NCBI GenBank assembly: GCA_002495845.1
Contig: DAHF01000108.1
Location: 1 to 7,432, forward strand
Direction: 5' to 3'
Source of the DNA: Sulfolobus sp. UBA167
GTDB taxonomy: Archaea; Thermoproteota; Thermoprotei_A; Sulfolobales; Sulfolobaceae
DNA length: 7,432 nucleotides
The notes below the pieces were generated by a model that saw only the letters and a list, made by a program, of their open reading frames with translations, did not search any database and was not told the DNA's origin. Within the stretch, counting starts at the first letter, position 1; each line of letters opens with the position of its first letter. The translations under genes were made by a program, and so were the position numbers. Shown here in pieces: positions 1 to 5,728 of the stretch.

Positions 1-47
1 GCAAACAGTCTAAACGGATTTTCTTTTTTATATTCTTTTACAGCCAT
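1..47 (-). CDS. nuoI: NuoI-like ferredoxin subunit of complex I, N-terminal fragment
   Basis: Only the first 15 codons lie in the window; the gene runs off the left edge. The ATG at 47-45 opens a frame reading MAVKEYKKENPFRLF with no stop, and it overlaps the end of nuoH by 10 bases. A GGTGG stretch on the minus strand about six bases upstream of the ATG can serve as ribosome site. NuoI is the subunit carrying two [4Fe-4S] clusters that passes electrons towards NuoB, and nuoI normally follows nuoH. The cysteine motifs would lie outside the window, so the identity is inferred from gene order and from the basic N-terminus with a 'P-x-R-L-F'-type stretch. An unrelated small gene cannot be excluded. 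Confidence 0.6.
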   Translation of the reverse strand, partial: MAVKEYKKENPFRLF

Positions 48-1102
48 AAGTAACCCACCACCATTCCTATTACGAGAGAAAATAACGATAAGGGGAATAA
101 ATACTTCCAGCTTCCCCTTAAAGCCTGATCTATTCTATATCTGGCATAGACTGACCTGAGTAATACCGCAAAAAGCACAATCAGTGATGCCTTAAATACA
201 GTGAAGACCAGGCCAGGAAAGCCAGAGAAGGGCAACCACCCACCCAAGAATAGATCTGTGAACAAAAGCGCATAAACCAAGTTTACTATATATGAACCCG
301 CCATATTAAGGACAAATAAGAAACCGCTATATTCGGTATAAGGACCTATTACTACCTCAGTTTCGGCCTCGACTATGTCGAAGGGAAACCTAGAGCTTCC
401 TATTAACATCGCAACGAGGAAGACGAAAGCTGCTACTGGATTCGCCACGAATCCCGGAATTCCGCTTTCAACTATTCTTGCTATATCTAGAGTATGATAC
501 TCCAATGCTAGAGACAAGGTGGACATCAAAATTAGGACGTCATAGGATACTGAGAGAAAAGTTTCCCTTATAGCTCCGACTATAGCAAATCTATTGTTAG
601 TTACCCATCCGAGAAAGACTACAAAGACGGGATAAATTGCCTCAAGACCAAGGATGATTATCAGGTTATACGAGGTGAAGTAACCAGCTACAACTCCTAG
701 ATCTAGCCTTTTATCAAGGAAAGAGAAGTAGTAAGGTGAAAAGATGGATCCGCTCTTTGGTATGACTGAAACTGGTATTAACACTATGGGAAGAAATGAG
801 ACTACAAGGACTAAGATAGGGCTGAGTATGTAAAGCGTCTTGTTGACCGTATTCGGAATTATCATTTCAGAGAACACGAACTTGAGGGCGTCTGCGAAGA
901 GCTGAAGGAAACCTCCTATCCTCTTCGACGCGTAGTAAGGACCTACTCTCATCTGGACTCTAGCTGCAGCTTTCCTTTCAAACCAGATCACAAAAAGCAA
1001 GAACACTAATGCGAAGATTGCTCCGGGGAATATGACCGTAACAAAAAATGATGGATAGAATATATAGAACTTGAGTATAGATAAAATTGAGAGGAAGTTC
1101 AC
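38..1102 (-). CDS. nuoH: Complex I membrane subunit NuoH (quinone-site subunit)
   Basis: NuoH is the membrane subunit that, with NuoB and NuoD, forms the quinone cavity and links it to the proton channels. With the start chosen here the protein has 354 residues, close to the family's usual length, and about eight hydrophobic segments. Family marks are GGFLQLFADALKFVFSE at about 63-79, the acidic loop from P240 to G260 (FDIVEAETE then GPYTEYSG), GWVTNNRFAIVGAIRE around 165-180, and a C-terminal RIDQALRGSWK around 323-333. GTG at 1111 overlaps the nuoD stop, but a strong AGGTGA lies at 1113-1108, five bases before a second GTG at 1102. I prefer the second start. It is co-transcribed with nuoD and nuoI, overlapping nuoI by 10 bases. 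The family call is firm; the exact start is less so. Confidence 0.95.
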   Translation of the reverse strand: MNFLSILSILKFYIFYPSFFVTVIFPGAIFALVFLLFVIWFERKAAARVQMRVGPYYASKRIGGFLQLFADALKFVFSEMIIPNTVNKTLYILSPILVLVVSFLPIVLIPVSVIPKSGSIFSPYYFSFLDKRLDLGVVAGYFTSYNLIIILGLEAIYPVFVVFLGWVTNNRFAIVGAIRETFLSVSYDVLILMSTLSLALEYHTLDIARIVESGIPGFVANPVAAFVFLVAMLIGSSRFPFDIVEAETEVVIGPYTEYSGFLFVLNMAGSYIVNLVYALLFTDLFLGGWLPFSGFPGLVFTVFKASLIVLFAVLLRSVYARYRIDQALRGSWKYLFPLSLFSLVIGMVVGYLWL

Positions 1103-1107
1103 GTCTT

Positions 1108-1113
1108 TCACCT
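1108..1113 (-). promoter_or_regulatory. Shine-Dalgarno site for nuoH inside the nuoD stop codon
   Basis: The minus strand reads AGGTGA here, matching the core of the archaeal anti-Shine-Dalgarno (GGTGA). It is followed by five bases and then GTG at 1102-1100. The TGA of nuoD is part of the motif. The upstream GTG at 1111 lies inside the motif and so could not use it, which argues for the start at 1102. Confidence 0.6.
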
Positions 1114-2340
1114 ATCCGCTTCTGGCGGGAAGTAATCAAAGCTCCCGTAAATCGAGACCAAGTCTGCGAACCTAGACCCCTTAAGTAACTGCTCGAATGC
1201 GTATATCATCCTATAAGAAGGCGTGATTACCCTCAGCCTGAAGGGCTTTGGAGAGCCATCGCTCACCAAATAATAGAATAGCTCTCCACGGCTAGCTTCT
1301 ACCCTTGAAGATGCCTCTCCTTTCGGTGGCCTAAAGGACGCATAATATCCTGGCAGGACTATTCTACGTTGCCCTTCCCAGTACTTCTTGAGCCTTATCG
1401 GAGGTATTTGCTTGAAGAATCTGTCAGATAGGATGTTACCTTCTGGCAAATCCTTCATTATCTGCTCAAGGATCCTCATGCTCTGTTCCATTTCGTCTAG
1501 CCTCACCAGACCTCTGGCTAATCCATCACCTTCCTTGTATACCGGTATTTCGAAGTCTAGGCTTGAGTATGCTGCATAAGGTTCATCCTTTCTGACGTCA
1601 AAGGGCACTCCTGATGCTCTAAGGTTAGGTCCTACAGCGCCCCACTCTATAGCTTTCTCCTTGGTCATTACGCCGACGTTCTCAAGTCTAGCCCTTATCG
1701 TAGGGTTATAGAAGAATATCTTCCTCCAGTCCTCCAGTTTCCTCCTGGTATAGTCTATGGCTTTCTTGGTCATCTCCATTATTGCAGGCGTTAGATCCCT
1801 TCTTACCCCTCCGGGTATTATGTACGAATTGGTTACTCTGGCACCGGTCAACGCTTCGAGGATGGTGACCCATACTTCCCTGTCTCCGAAACCCCACATG
1901 AAAGCAGTCGAATGTCCTAGAAAGATCCCGAGGATACCCAAACCGTAAAGGTGACTTGCTATCCTATTGACTTCGGCTGCGAAGCTCCTCAAGTACTCAG
2001 CTCTTTCCGGGACGTCAGTTGCTATTATCTTCTCGACCGCCATTACATAGCCCAAGTTCATGTGAATCGAATCAAGGATTGCAGGTCTTTCCACCAACGG
2101 TATTAAGTGCATGTAATTTCTGTTCTCGGAAAGCTTCTCAACAGCTCTATGGACATATCCCACGTCAAGCTCTGCGTCTTCAATTATGTCTCCATTCAAC
2201 TTGACGTAGATCCTCATATGCCCAGAGCCTGGGTGTTGAGGTCCTACATTAAGTTCACCCTCAACTGGGACTATATCTATTTCCATCCCAGAAGAGGAAA
2301 GTATTTTGTCCATATCAGACTGACTTGTCAACAAAAACAC
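1108..2340 (-). CDS. nuoD: Complex I 49-kDa-type subunit NuoD
   Basis: NuoD is the peripheral-arm subunit related to the large subunit of [NiFe] hydrogenases and forms much of the quinone pocket. In the 410-residue form, family marks are NVGPQHPGSGHMR at 31-43, GYVHRAVEK at 61-69, LRASGVPFDVRKDEPYAAY at 240-258, an EMEQSMRILEQ helix from 283, and PKGEASSRVEASRGELFYYL from 339 followed by VSDGSPKPFR. The [NiFe]-binding CxxC pairs of hydrogenases are absent, as expected of a quinone reductase subunit. At 85-91 (R-P-A-I-L-D-S) the usual quinone-binding tyrosine appears to be lost, and the C-terminus (FDYFPPEADR) departs from the usual DPVMGExDR. The start is uncertain. Options are GTG 2340, TTG 2331 (AGGTG six bases upstream), ATG 2313 (one base after the nuoC stop) and ATG 2286; all leave the conserved part intact. 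The 3' end overlaps the region of the nuoH start. Confidence 0.95.
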   Translation of the reverse strand: MFLLTSQSDMDKILSSSGMEIDIVPVEGELNVGPQHPGSGHMRIYVKLNGDIIEDAELDVGYVHRAVEKLSENRNYMHLIPLVERPAILDSIHMNLGYVMAVEKIIATDVPERAEYLRSFAAEVNRIASHLYGLGILGIFLGHSTAFMWGFGDREVWVTILEALTGARVTNSYIIPGGVRRDLTPAIMEMTKKAIDYTRRKLEDWRKIFFYNPTIRARLENVGVMTKEKAIEWGAVGPNLRASGVPFDVRKDEPYAAYSSLDFEIPVYKEGDGLARGLVRLDEMEQSMRILEQIMKDLPEGNILSDRFFKQIPPIRLKKYWEGQRRIVLPGYYASFRPPKGEASSRVEASRGELFYYLVSDGSPKPFRLRVITPSYRMIYAFEQLLKGSRFADLVSIYGSFDYFPPEADR

Positions 2341-2794
2341 CTTCTAACTTAATTTTGAACGACTTCCTCAGAGGATAAACACCCTCAAAGTCCTCTGGAA
2401 GGAACATCCTCCTCATATCCGGATGCCCTTCAAAAAATATTCCTAATGTCTCATAAGTCTCTCTTTCCCCTGTCCAGGCACTTTCATATATTGGATATAG
2501 AGAAGGGATACGCGGATCTTCGTATTTTGTGGAAGTTCTCAGAGCTACTATGACACTAGTCAAGTCCTTATCTGAATATGAAGAGAGATGATATACAACC
2601 TCAAACTTAGATTCCTCCATGTAATCCATTCCAGTAACTGACACAACATGGTCTAGCCCCTTGCTCTTCAACATGGTTGCAATTTCCCTTAGCTTCTCCT
2701 TTTCCACAGTGATCGAGAGCCTGTTCTGCGATTCCATTTTTGCTTGAATTTTTGAAGCCTGAATTTCTTTAATTAAGTCGTTTAGGCTAGTCAT
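2315..2794 (-). CDS. nuoC: Complex I 30-kDa-type subunit NuoC
   Basis: NuoC is a structural subunit of the peripheral arm that packs against NuoD and NuoB. The 159-residue product is the compact single-domain form, not fused to NuoD. The 30-kDa signature is clear at about 110-145: ERETYETLGIFFEGHPDMRR, then PEDFEGVYPLRKSFK. Before it are the usual beta strands (VVSVTGMDYMEESKFEVVYHL, about 50-70). The ATG at 2794 overlaps the nuoA stop as ATGA, so translation is probably coupled. Its stop at 2315-2317 lies inside the possible 5' end of nuoD. The direct junction with nuoA is notable because nuoB normally stands between them. Confidence 0.95.
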   Translation of the reverse strand: MTSLNDLIKEIQASKIQAKMESQNRLSITVEKEKLREIATMLKSKGLDHVVSVTGMDYMEESKFEVVYHLSSYSDKDLTSVIVALRTSTKYEDPRIPSLYPIYESAWTGERETYETLGIFFEGHPDMRRMFLPEDFEGVYPLRKSFKIKLEGVFVDKSV

Positions 2795-3180
2795 CTTCTC
2801 AACTCCCAGTTAAGTACAATGTTAATCTGCTTTATGGCGTAATTAAGCATTGGATAAAGAACTACAATGAAGGTGCCAACAATGGCAGTGAGGTCTCTAA
2901 ACAATACCAAGTTGGAAGAGTAAGCCGCTGAGGCTACTAAGAAGAGAAATACTATCAATGGTTCTAGCGTAGTATATATCAGTAAGTATCCGTAGTACTG
3001 AAGAGGAAACCATAGCCTACCTTCCCCTGTGGGTATGTTACCAGCCTCAAATCTGCTAACCTTTACTGGATTCGGTTCGGAAGGTACTATGAGAGATATT
3101 ATTCTATATCCCCCATATCCAGCTCCGAAAAATATCAATATAGGAAGACCAAAGGCTAGAAATGCCTGCGTTAGAGCCAT
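2791..3180 (-). CDS. nuoA: Complex I membrane subunit NuoA
   Basis: NuoA is a small three-helix membrane subunit beside the quinone-site subunit NuoH. The product has 129 residues, normal for the family, with hydrophobic segments at about 8-31, 60-88 and 97-120. The loop carries the family mark as FEAGNIPTGEGRLWFPLQYY (44-63), corresponding to the usual Y-E-x-G-x-x-P, and a glutamate at 73 in the second helix (TTLEPLIVFLFL) where NuoA proteins keep an acidic residue. It starts at ATG 3180 and is the first gene of the operon, behind a TATA-like box about 55 bases upstream. It overlaps nuoC by ATGA. The sequence is divergent, but position and topology support it well. Confidence 0.9.
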   Translation of the reverse strand: MALTQAFLAFGLPILIFFGAGYGGYRIISLIVPSEPNPVKVSRFEAGNIPTGEGRLWFPLQYYGYLLIYTTLEPLIVFLFLVASAAYSSNLVLFRDLTAIVGTFIVVLYPMLNYAIKQINIVLNWELRR

Positions 3181-3206
3181 AGCTCTTCTACTACACGTTA
3201 AAGGAG

Positions 3207-3213
3207 AAAAAAA
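3207..3213 (-). terminator. T-tract, possible thyX transcript end
   Basis: Seven T's in a row on the minus strand, about 60 bases past the thyX stop and with no hairpin before them. Archaeal transcription often ends at such tracts. It falls close to where nuoA transcription is predicted to begin, so it may instead lie in the nuoA leader. Confidence 0.3.
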
Positions 3214-3233
3214 GAGTGTGTTTCAAAAGTTTG

Positions 3234-3241
3234 TTTAAAAA
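3234..3241 (-). promoter_or_regulatory. TATA-like box of the nuo operon
   Basis: The minus strand reads TTTTTAAA here, within GCTTTTTAAACAA. An archaeal TATA box at this place would start transcription near 3212, giving a leader of about 30 bases before the nuoA ATG. A TTTATA on the same strand at 3253-3258 is a weaker alternative further upstream. Confidence 0.45.
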
Positions 3242-3244
3242 GCT

Positions 3245-3254
3245 TAGATATCTA
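3245..3254. promoter_or_regulatory. Perfect 10-bp palindrome upstream of the nuo TATA box
   Basis: TAGATATCTA is a perfect inverted repeat centred about 12 bases upstream of the middle of the TATA-like box, overlapping the place where TFB and activators or repressors bind. It could be an operator or an extended recognition element. A 10-bp palindrome in AT-rich DNA can also arise by chance. Confidence 0.25.
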
Positions 3255-3273
3255 TAAACATGTAACGACGCGA

Positions 3274-4035
3274 TTAGAAGTGTTTCGAATTTGAAATGCA
3301 CTTTACTATACCATCTCTGGGCACGCCCTCAATACAACGTTGAGATATAAACTCCTGTTCAGCGTTTAAGTTATCTAGAGTGATCGGATTATCTCTCACA
3401 AAGTTTTCATGTATAATGCAAGAAGGACCGGCATACCTGAAGAGACGAGGATGAACTTTCTTAACTTCGCTCAACATAGACCAAGCTATTTTCCTGATCT
3501 CCCATTGAGCTCGAGAGCAAAGGCGAAGGGAGAAGAAATTGTACAGCTCACGGGCGTTCATCGTAACTACTACGTTGGTGTTAACTCCATTTGGCAATAC
3601 GTAACGTGCGTCCTCTTCAGGGATTCCTTGCGAAAGGAGAGAGTAGTACTCTTTGTATGTCTCATCATAGGATTTCTCGAATAACTTCTCACTTTCCTCT
3701 CTTTTCTCTGCCGACGGGGGAATTATAGGTTGATAGTATTCATCCACGGGCTTAGCGAAACGGTGTGACATTTGGGTGTAAGATGCTACGCGGTGTCTTA
3801 CAAGTTGGTGAGACGCAACTCTACTTATTCCCTCTAGGGAAAAAGTGTAGCTACTATGTTCTAAGGGAGACCAGTAGCCATGCAAAACTGCATCCTCAAT
3901 CCACGTTCCAACTTCCTCATCGCTCATGTTTTCCTCATGATACTCCCATCCTTTCCTACTCCTGCTCATCTTTGACGCTATAGCTACCACACGCTCCCCG
4001 TTATGTGTATAAGATACAAGCTTTACAGAGAACAT
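3274..4035 (-). CDS. thyX: Flavin-dependent thymidylate synthase ThyX
   Basis: ThyX makes dTMP from dUMP using methylene-tetrahydrofolate (or the archaeal analogue) and reduced FAD, and replaces ThyA in many archaea. The product has 253 residues from ATG 4035. The diagnostic RHRX7S motif is complete: R80, H81, R82 and S90 in RHRVASYTQMS. Upstream is SPLEH (56-60). Downstream are EDARYVLPNG (141-150) and NARELYNFFSLRLCSRAQWE (160-179), which bind FAD and dUMP in known ThyX structures. A TTG at 4044 would add three residues; ATG is preferred because the family begins with a VKLVSYT-type strand. It lies in tandem 94 bp upstream of nuoA, apparently with its own promoter. No pathway link to the nuo operon is evident. 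Confidence 0.96.
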   Translation of the reverse strand: MFSVKLVSYTHNGERVVAIASKMSRSRKGWEYHEENMSDEEVGTWIEDAVLHGYWSPLEHSSYTFSLEGISRVASHQLVRHRVASYTQMSHRFAKPVDEYYQPIIPPSAEKREESEKLFEKSYDETYKEYYSLLSQGIPEEDARYVLPNGVNTNVVVTMNARELYNFFSLRLCSRAQWEIRKIAWSMLSEVKKVHPRLFRYAGPSCIIHENFVRDNPITLDNLNAEQEFISQRCIEGVPRDGIVKCISNSKHF

Positions 4036-4066
4036 TTTATGCAAATACGAAGCTTATGAACTAGAG

Positions 4067-4102
4067 AATTTAAAACGTATGGTGCCTTCTCTATTTTTAT
4101 AA
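4067..4102 (-). promoter_or_regulatory. Promoter region of thyX, two TATA-like boxes
   Basis: On the minus strand TTATAAAAAT lies at 4093-4102 and GTTTTAAATT at 4067-4076. The nearer box would start transcription about ten bases before the ATG at 4035, or about at the TTG at 4044. The farther box, a better TATA match, would give a leader of about 37 bases. The sequence does not decide between them. Confidence 0.45.
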
Positions 4103-4192
4103 TGGAAATTAATTACGTTACGGGCTATTTACAACGGGAATTATAAATTTAGCGTAAAACATATAATTTTCTGCCTTCTTAAAGGAATAATT

Positions 4193-4203
4193 AAAATAAA
4201 AAA
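4193..4203 (-). terminator. T-rich terminator after the DUF2175 gene
   Basis: Directly after the TAA of the small zinc-protein gene the minus strand reads TTTTTTATTTT, without a preceding hairpin. This is the usual form of an archaeal transcription end. The remaining 4045-4192 is AT-rich, contains further TATA-like stretches (for example AAATTTATAA at 4141-4150) and shows no supportable gene. Confidence 0.5.
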
Positions 4204-4536
4204 TTACTCTTCAATTTGACTTAAATTGGAAGCTAATCTAGTGAGTATACCTGACTGTTTCTCGGCATCCTTCTCTATTTGATCTAGATTTTTCTTTATT
4301 TCCTCGTTCGTGACAGACGACATAGTCTTCTTATATTCCGTAATTCTTAACAGCTCCTTCTCTAGCATATCTAAGACTACTTTCATCTCATCCGGAGGAA
4401 CCTTAGAGGTCTTCATAGCTCTGTCCCTGAAGCACGTGTAATGGACGACCCCACTCTTCATGAAGGTAAAAAGCTCGTCCCAATATATTGTATTTCCACA
4501 GAATGCACATGTCCACTTTGTTGCTGGTCTAGACAT
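4204..4536 (-). CDS. DUF2175-type small zinc-binding protein
   Basis: A 110-residue soluble protein. The N-terminal third looks like a treble-clef or LIM-like zinc site: C10-x-x-C13, 18 residues, then H32-x-x-C35. Aromatic residues stand between (IYWDELFTF), and the frame SRPATKWTCAFCG...VHYTC resembles the archaeal DUF2175 family. From about residue 50 it is charged and helical (MKVVLDMLEKELLRITEYKK, then KNLDQIEKDAEKQS), probably a coiled coil that could mediate oligomerisation. The family has no established function as far as I know; a nucleic-acid or protein adaptor role would be a guess. The ATG at 4536 is preceded by a TATA-like region about 20-30 bases upstream and no Shine-Dalgarno, suggesting a leaderless transcript. 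It is divergent from the gene at 4583 and followed by a T-rich end, so it is probably monocistronic. Confidence 0.75.
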   Translation of the reverse strand: MSRPATKWTCAFCGNTIYWDELFTFMKSGVVHYTCFRDRAMKTSKVPPDEMKVVLDMLEKELLRITEYKKTMSSVTNEEIKKNLDQIEKDAEKQSGILTRLASNLSQIEE

Positions 4537-4582
4537 CAGAAGAAGTAGAAATTAAATACAAATAAGTGTTACGCTTTACCTG
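4537..4582. promoter_or_regulatory. 46-bp divergent promoter
   Basis: This short AT-rich gap must hold the promoters of both flanking genes. On the plus strand GTAGAAATTAAATA (4545-4558) looks like a purine-rich BRE plus TATA box centred about 28 bases before ATG 4583, so that transcript should be leaderless. The same AT block read on the minus strand (TATTTAAT), or the adjacent CTTATTTG, can serve the gene starting at 4536. Neither start codon has a Shine-Dalgarno. Confidence 0.5.
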
Positions 4583-5728
4583 ATGATAAACAGCAAAACT
4601 TTAGAGGACTCAAAATTTTACGATAAGCTCATTGCTTTGATATTTGAAACGAGTCAGGACGAAAAATTAGACAAGATCATTGATTCCTTCAACGGCAAGT
4701 TGATCAAAGTTAAGATAGATGCCGGAGAATACCTTCAGTATGCCTTGAGGTTAACAGGGGGAAAATATCCTACGATAGCCCTGCTTTCGCCTGAAATGAA
4801 AGTTATTTCAATAATAGATAAAACAGAAGATTCCGATTTACCAAACATAATAAGGAACAGCATAGACGCGTACAAGTTCAGAGGATATAAAGGTGTACCC
4901 CTCACCGATTTCGTACCCGTTCCCGTGGATCCTGACCCATCGCTTTTCTTTAACTCCATAAACGCAATCTTGAGGGGATATAAGGTCGACTTGAGGGGAA
5001 TGGAAGTCTTCAATACATACTGTAATGTCTACCCAGAGTATAGCAAGATGAAAGAGAAGCTTCGCTTCGACTCTGATGTATTGGCACTCCTCGGCAAAGC
5101 GGATCTAAATGATTCCCCTTACACGGCACAATTATCATTGCAGGTTTACTACGGACTGAGAAAAGTGGACGATATACTCGACTTGGTAAACCCTGACGGT
5201 GAGGTTTTCAGAAGTAAAAGGAAGGAAAACAAGGGTCTCTTGATAGATGAAGCTTACGCTGGAAATGCTTTCGTTAACGAGTACGAGAGGACTGGAAACG
5301 AGAAATTTCTCAACTTGTCCTTAAAAATAGAGAGCTTCATCATGAGTAACCTCAAACATGAGAAGGGTTTCATGGACGTGGTTAAGTCAGACGACATCAC
5401 AGAACACGTAGTTTTAGAGCCTCTAGCCAACGCTGAGGCTTCGATCTTCTTCGCCAAATTGTTCAACGTGCTGGGAGATCCAAAGTACGCTGAGGCCTCG
5501 AGGACTTCCATGGCATGCGCAAACGGTGGAGCACCTAACAGCGTAGAGGTACAAGAAAGGATAATGTCAGCATTCATGAAATTGAACGAAGGGATCAGGA
5601 GCAACGACCCTTCACTTTTAGGAAAGGACTGTAGGGTAGAGATACCTAAAGAGAAGCCCGAGTGCAGGCTCAAACAAGACGACAAGTGTTACGACAATCT
5701 ATCATCGATACCTTTCAAATCCTTTTAA
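4583..5728 (+). CDS. Degenerate YyaL/DUF255-like protein (thioredoxin-fold remnant plus helical repeats)
   Basis: A 381-residue soluble protein, recognised only by resemblance. Residues 38-78 (GKLIKVKIDAGEYLQYALRL, then TGGKYPTIALLSPEMKVI) match in pattern the second half of the thioredoxin-like domain of YyaL/SSP411 (DUF255) proteins: a 'V-K-V-D-R-E-E' strand, then 'T-G-G-x-x-P-x-x-x-x-L-T-P'. The catalytic CxxC helix that should come before is absent. Residues 222-262 (EAYAGNAFVNEYERTGNEKF) and 279-315 (EPLANAEASIFFAKLFNVLGDPKYAEAS) resemble helical hairpins of the C-terminal six-hairpin barrel. Full relatives have about 650-700 residues, so this is a much shortened form. Cysteines at 350, 361 and 369 cluster near the end, where relatives also have a cysteine pair. 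An in-frame stop at 4553 fixes ATG 4583 as the first ATG. No enzymatic function can be assigned. Confidence 0.6.
   Translation: MINSKTLEDSKFYDKLIALIFETSQDEKLDKIIDSFNGKLIKVKIDAGEYLQYALRLTGGKYPTIALLSPEMKVISIIDKTEDSDLPNIIRNSIDAYKFRGYKGVPLTDFVPVPVDPDPSLFFNSINAILRGYKVDLRGMEVFNTYCNVYPEYSKMKEKLRFDSDVLALLGKADLNDSPYTAQLSLQVYYGLRKVDDILDLVNPDGEVFRSKRKENKGLLIDEAYAGNAFVNEYERTGNEKFLNLSLKIESFIMSNLKHEKGFMDVVKSDDITEHVVLEPLANAEASIFFAKLFNVLGDPKYAEASRTSMACANGGAPNSVEVQERIMSAFMKLNEGIRSNDPSLLGKDCRVEIPKEKPECRLKQDDKCYDNLSSIPFKSF

Noticed and set aside
1108..2340. NuoD as a group 4 [NiFe] hydrogenase large subunit
   Set aside because: Neither of the two CxxC pairs that hold the NiFe centre is present, and the neighbours are NuoA, NuoC and NuoH types.
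2107..2352. Plus-strand frame opposite nuoD/nuoC
   Set aside because: Antisense to strongly conserved NuoD coding sequence; no motif and no promoter.
3409..3684. Plus-strand frame opposite thyX
   Set aside because: Antisense to the well-conserved C-terminal half of ThyX; no supporting signal.
4112..4135. Short direct repeat ACGGG in the thyX upstream spacer
   Set aside because: Five bases repeated once is too short to support an operator.
4152..4574. Near-repeat GCGTAAAAC (4152-4160, plus) and GCGTAACAC (4566-4574, minus) flanking the DUF2175 gene
   Set aside because: Eight of nine bases match, but with only one pair in AT-rich spacers this is within chance expectation.
5254..5685. 143-codon minus-strand frame inside the YyaL-like gene
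   Set aside because: It lies wholly opposite a gene with a promoter and recognisable pattern, and its translation shows no family resemblance; antisense shadow.
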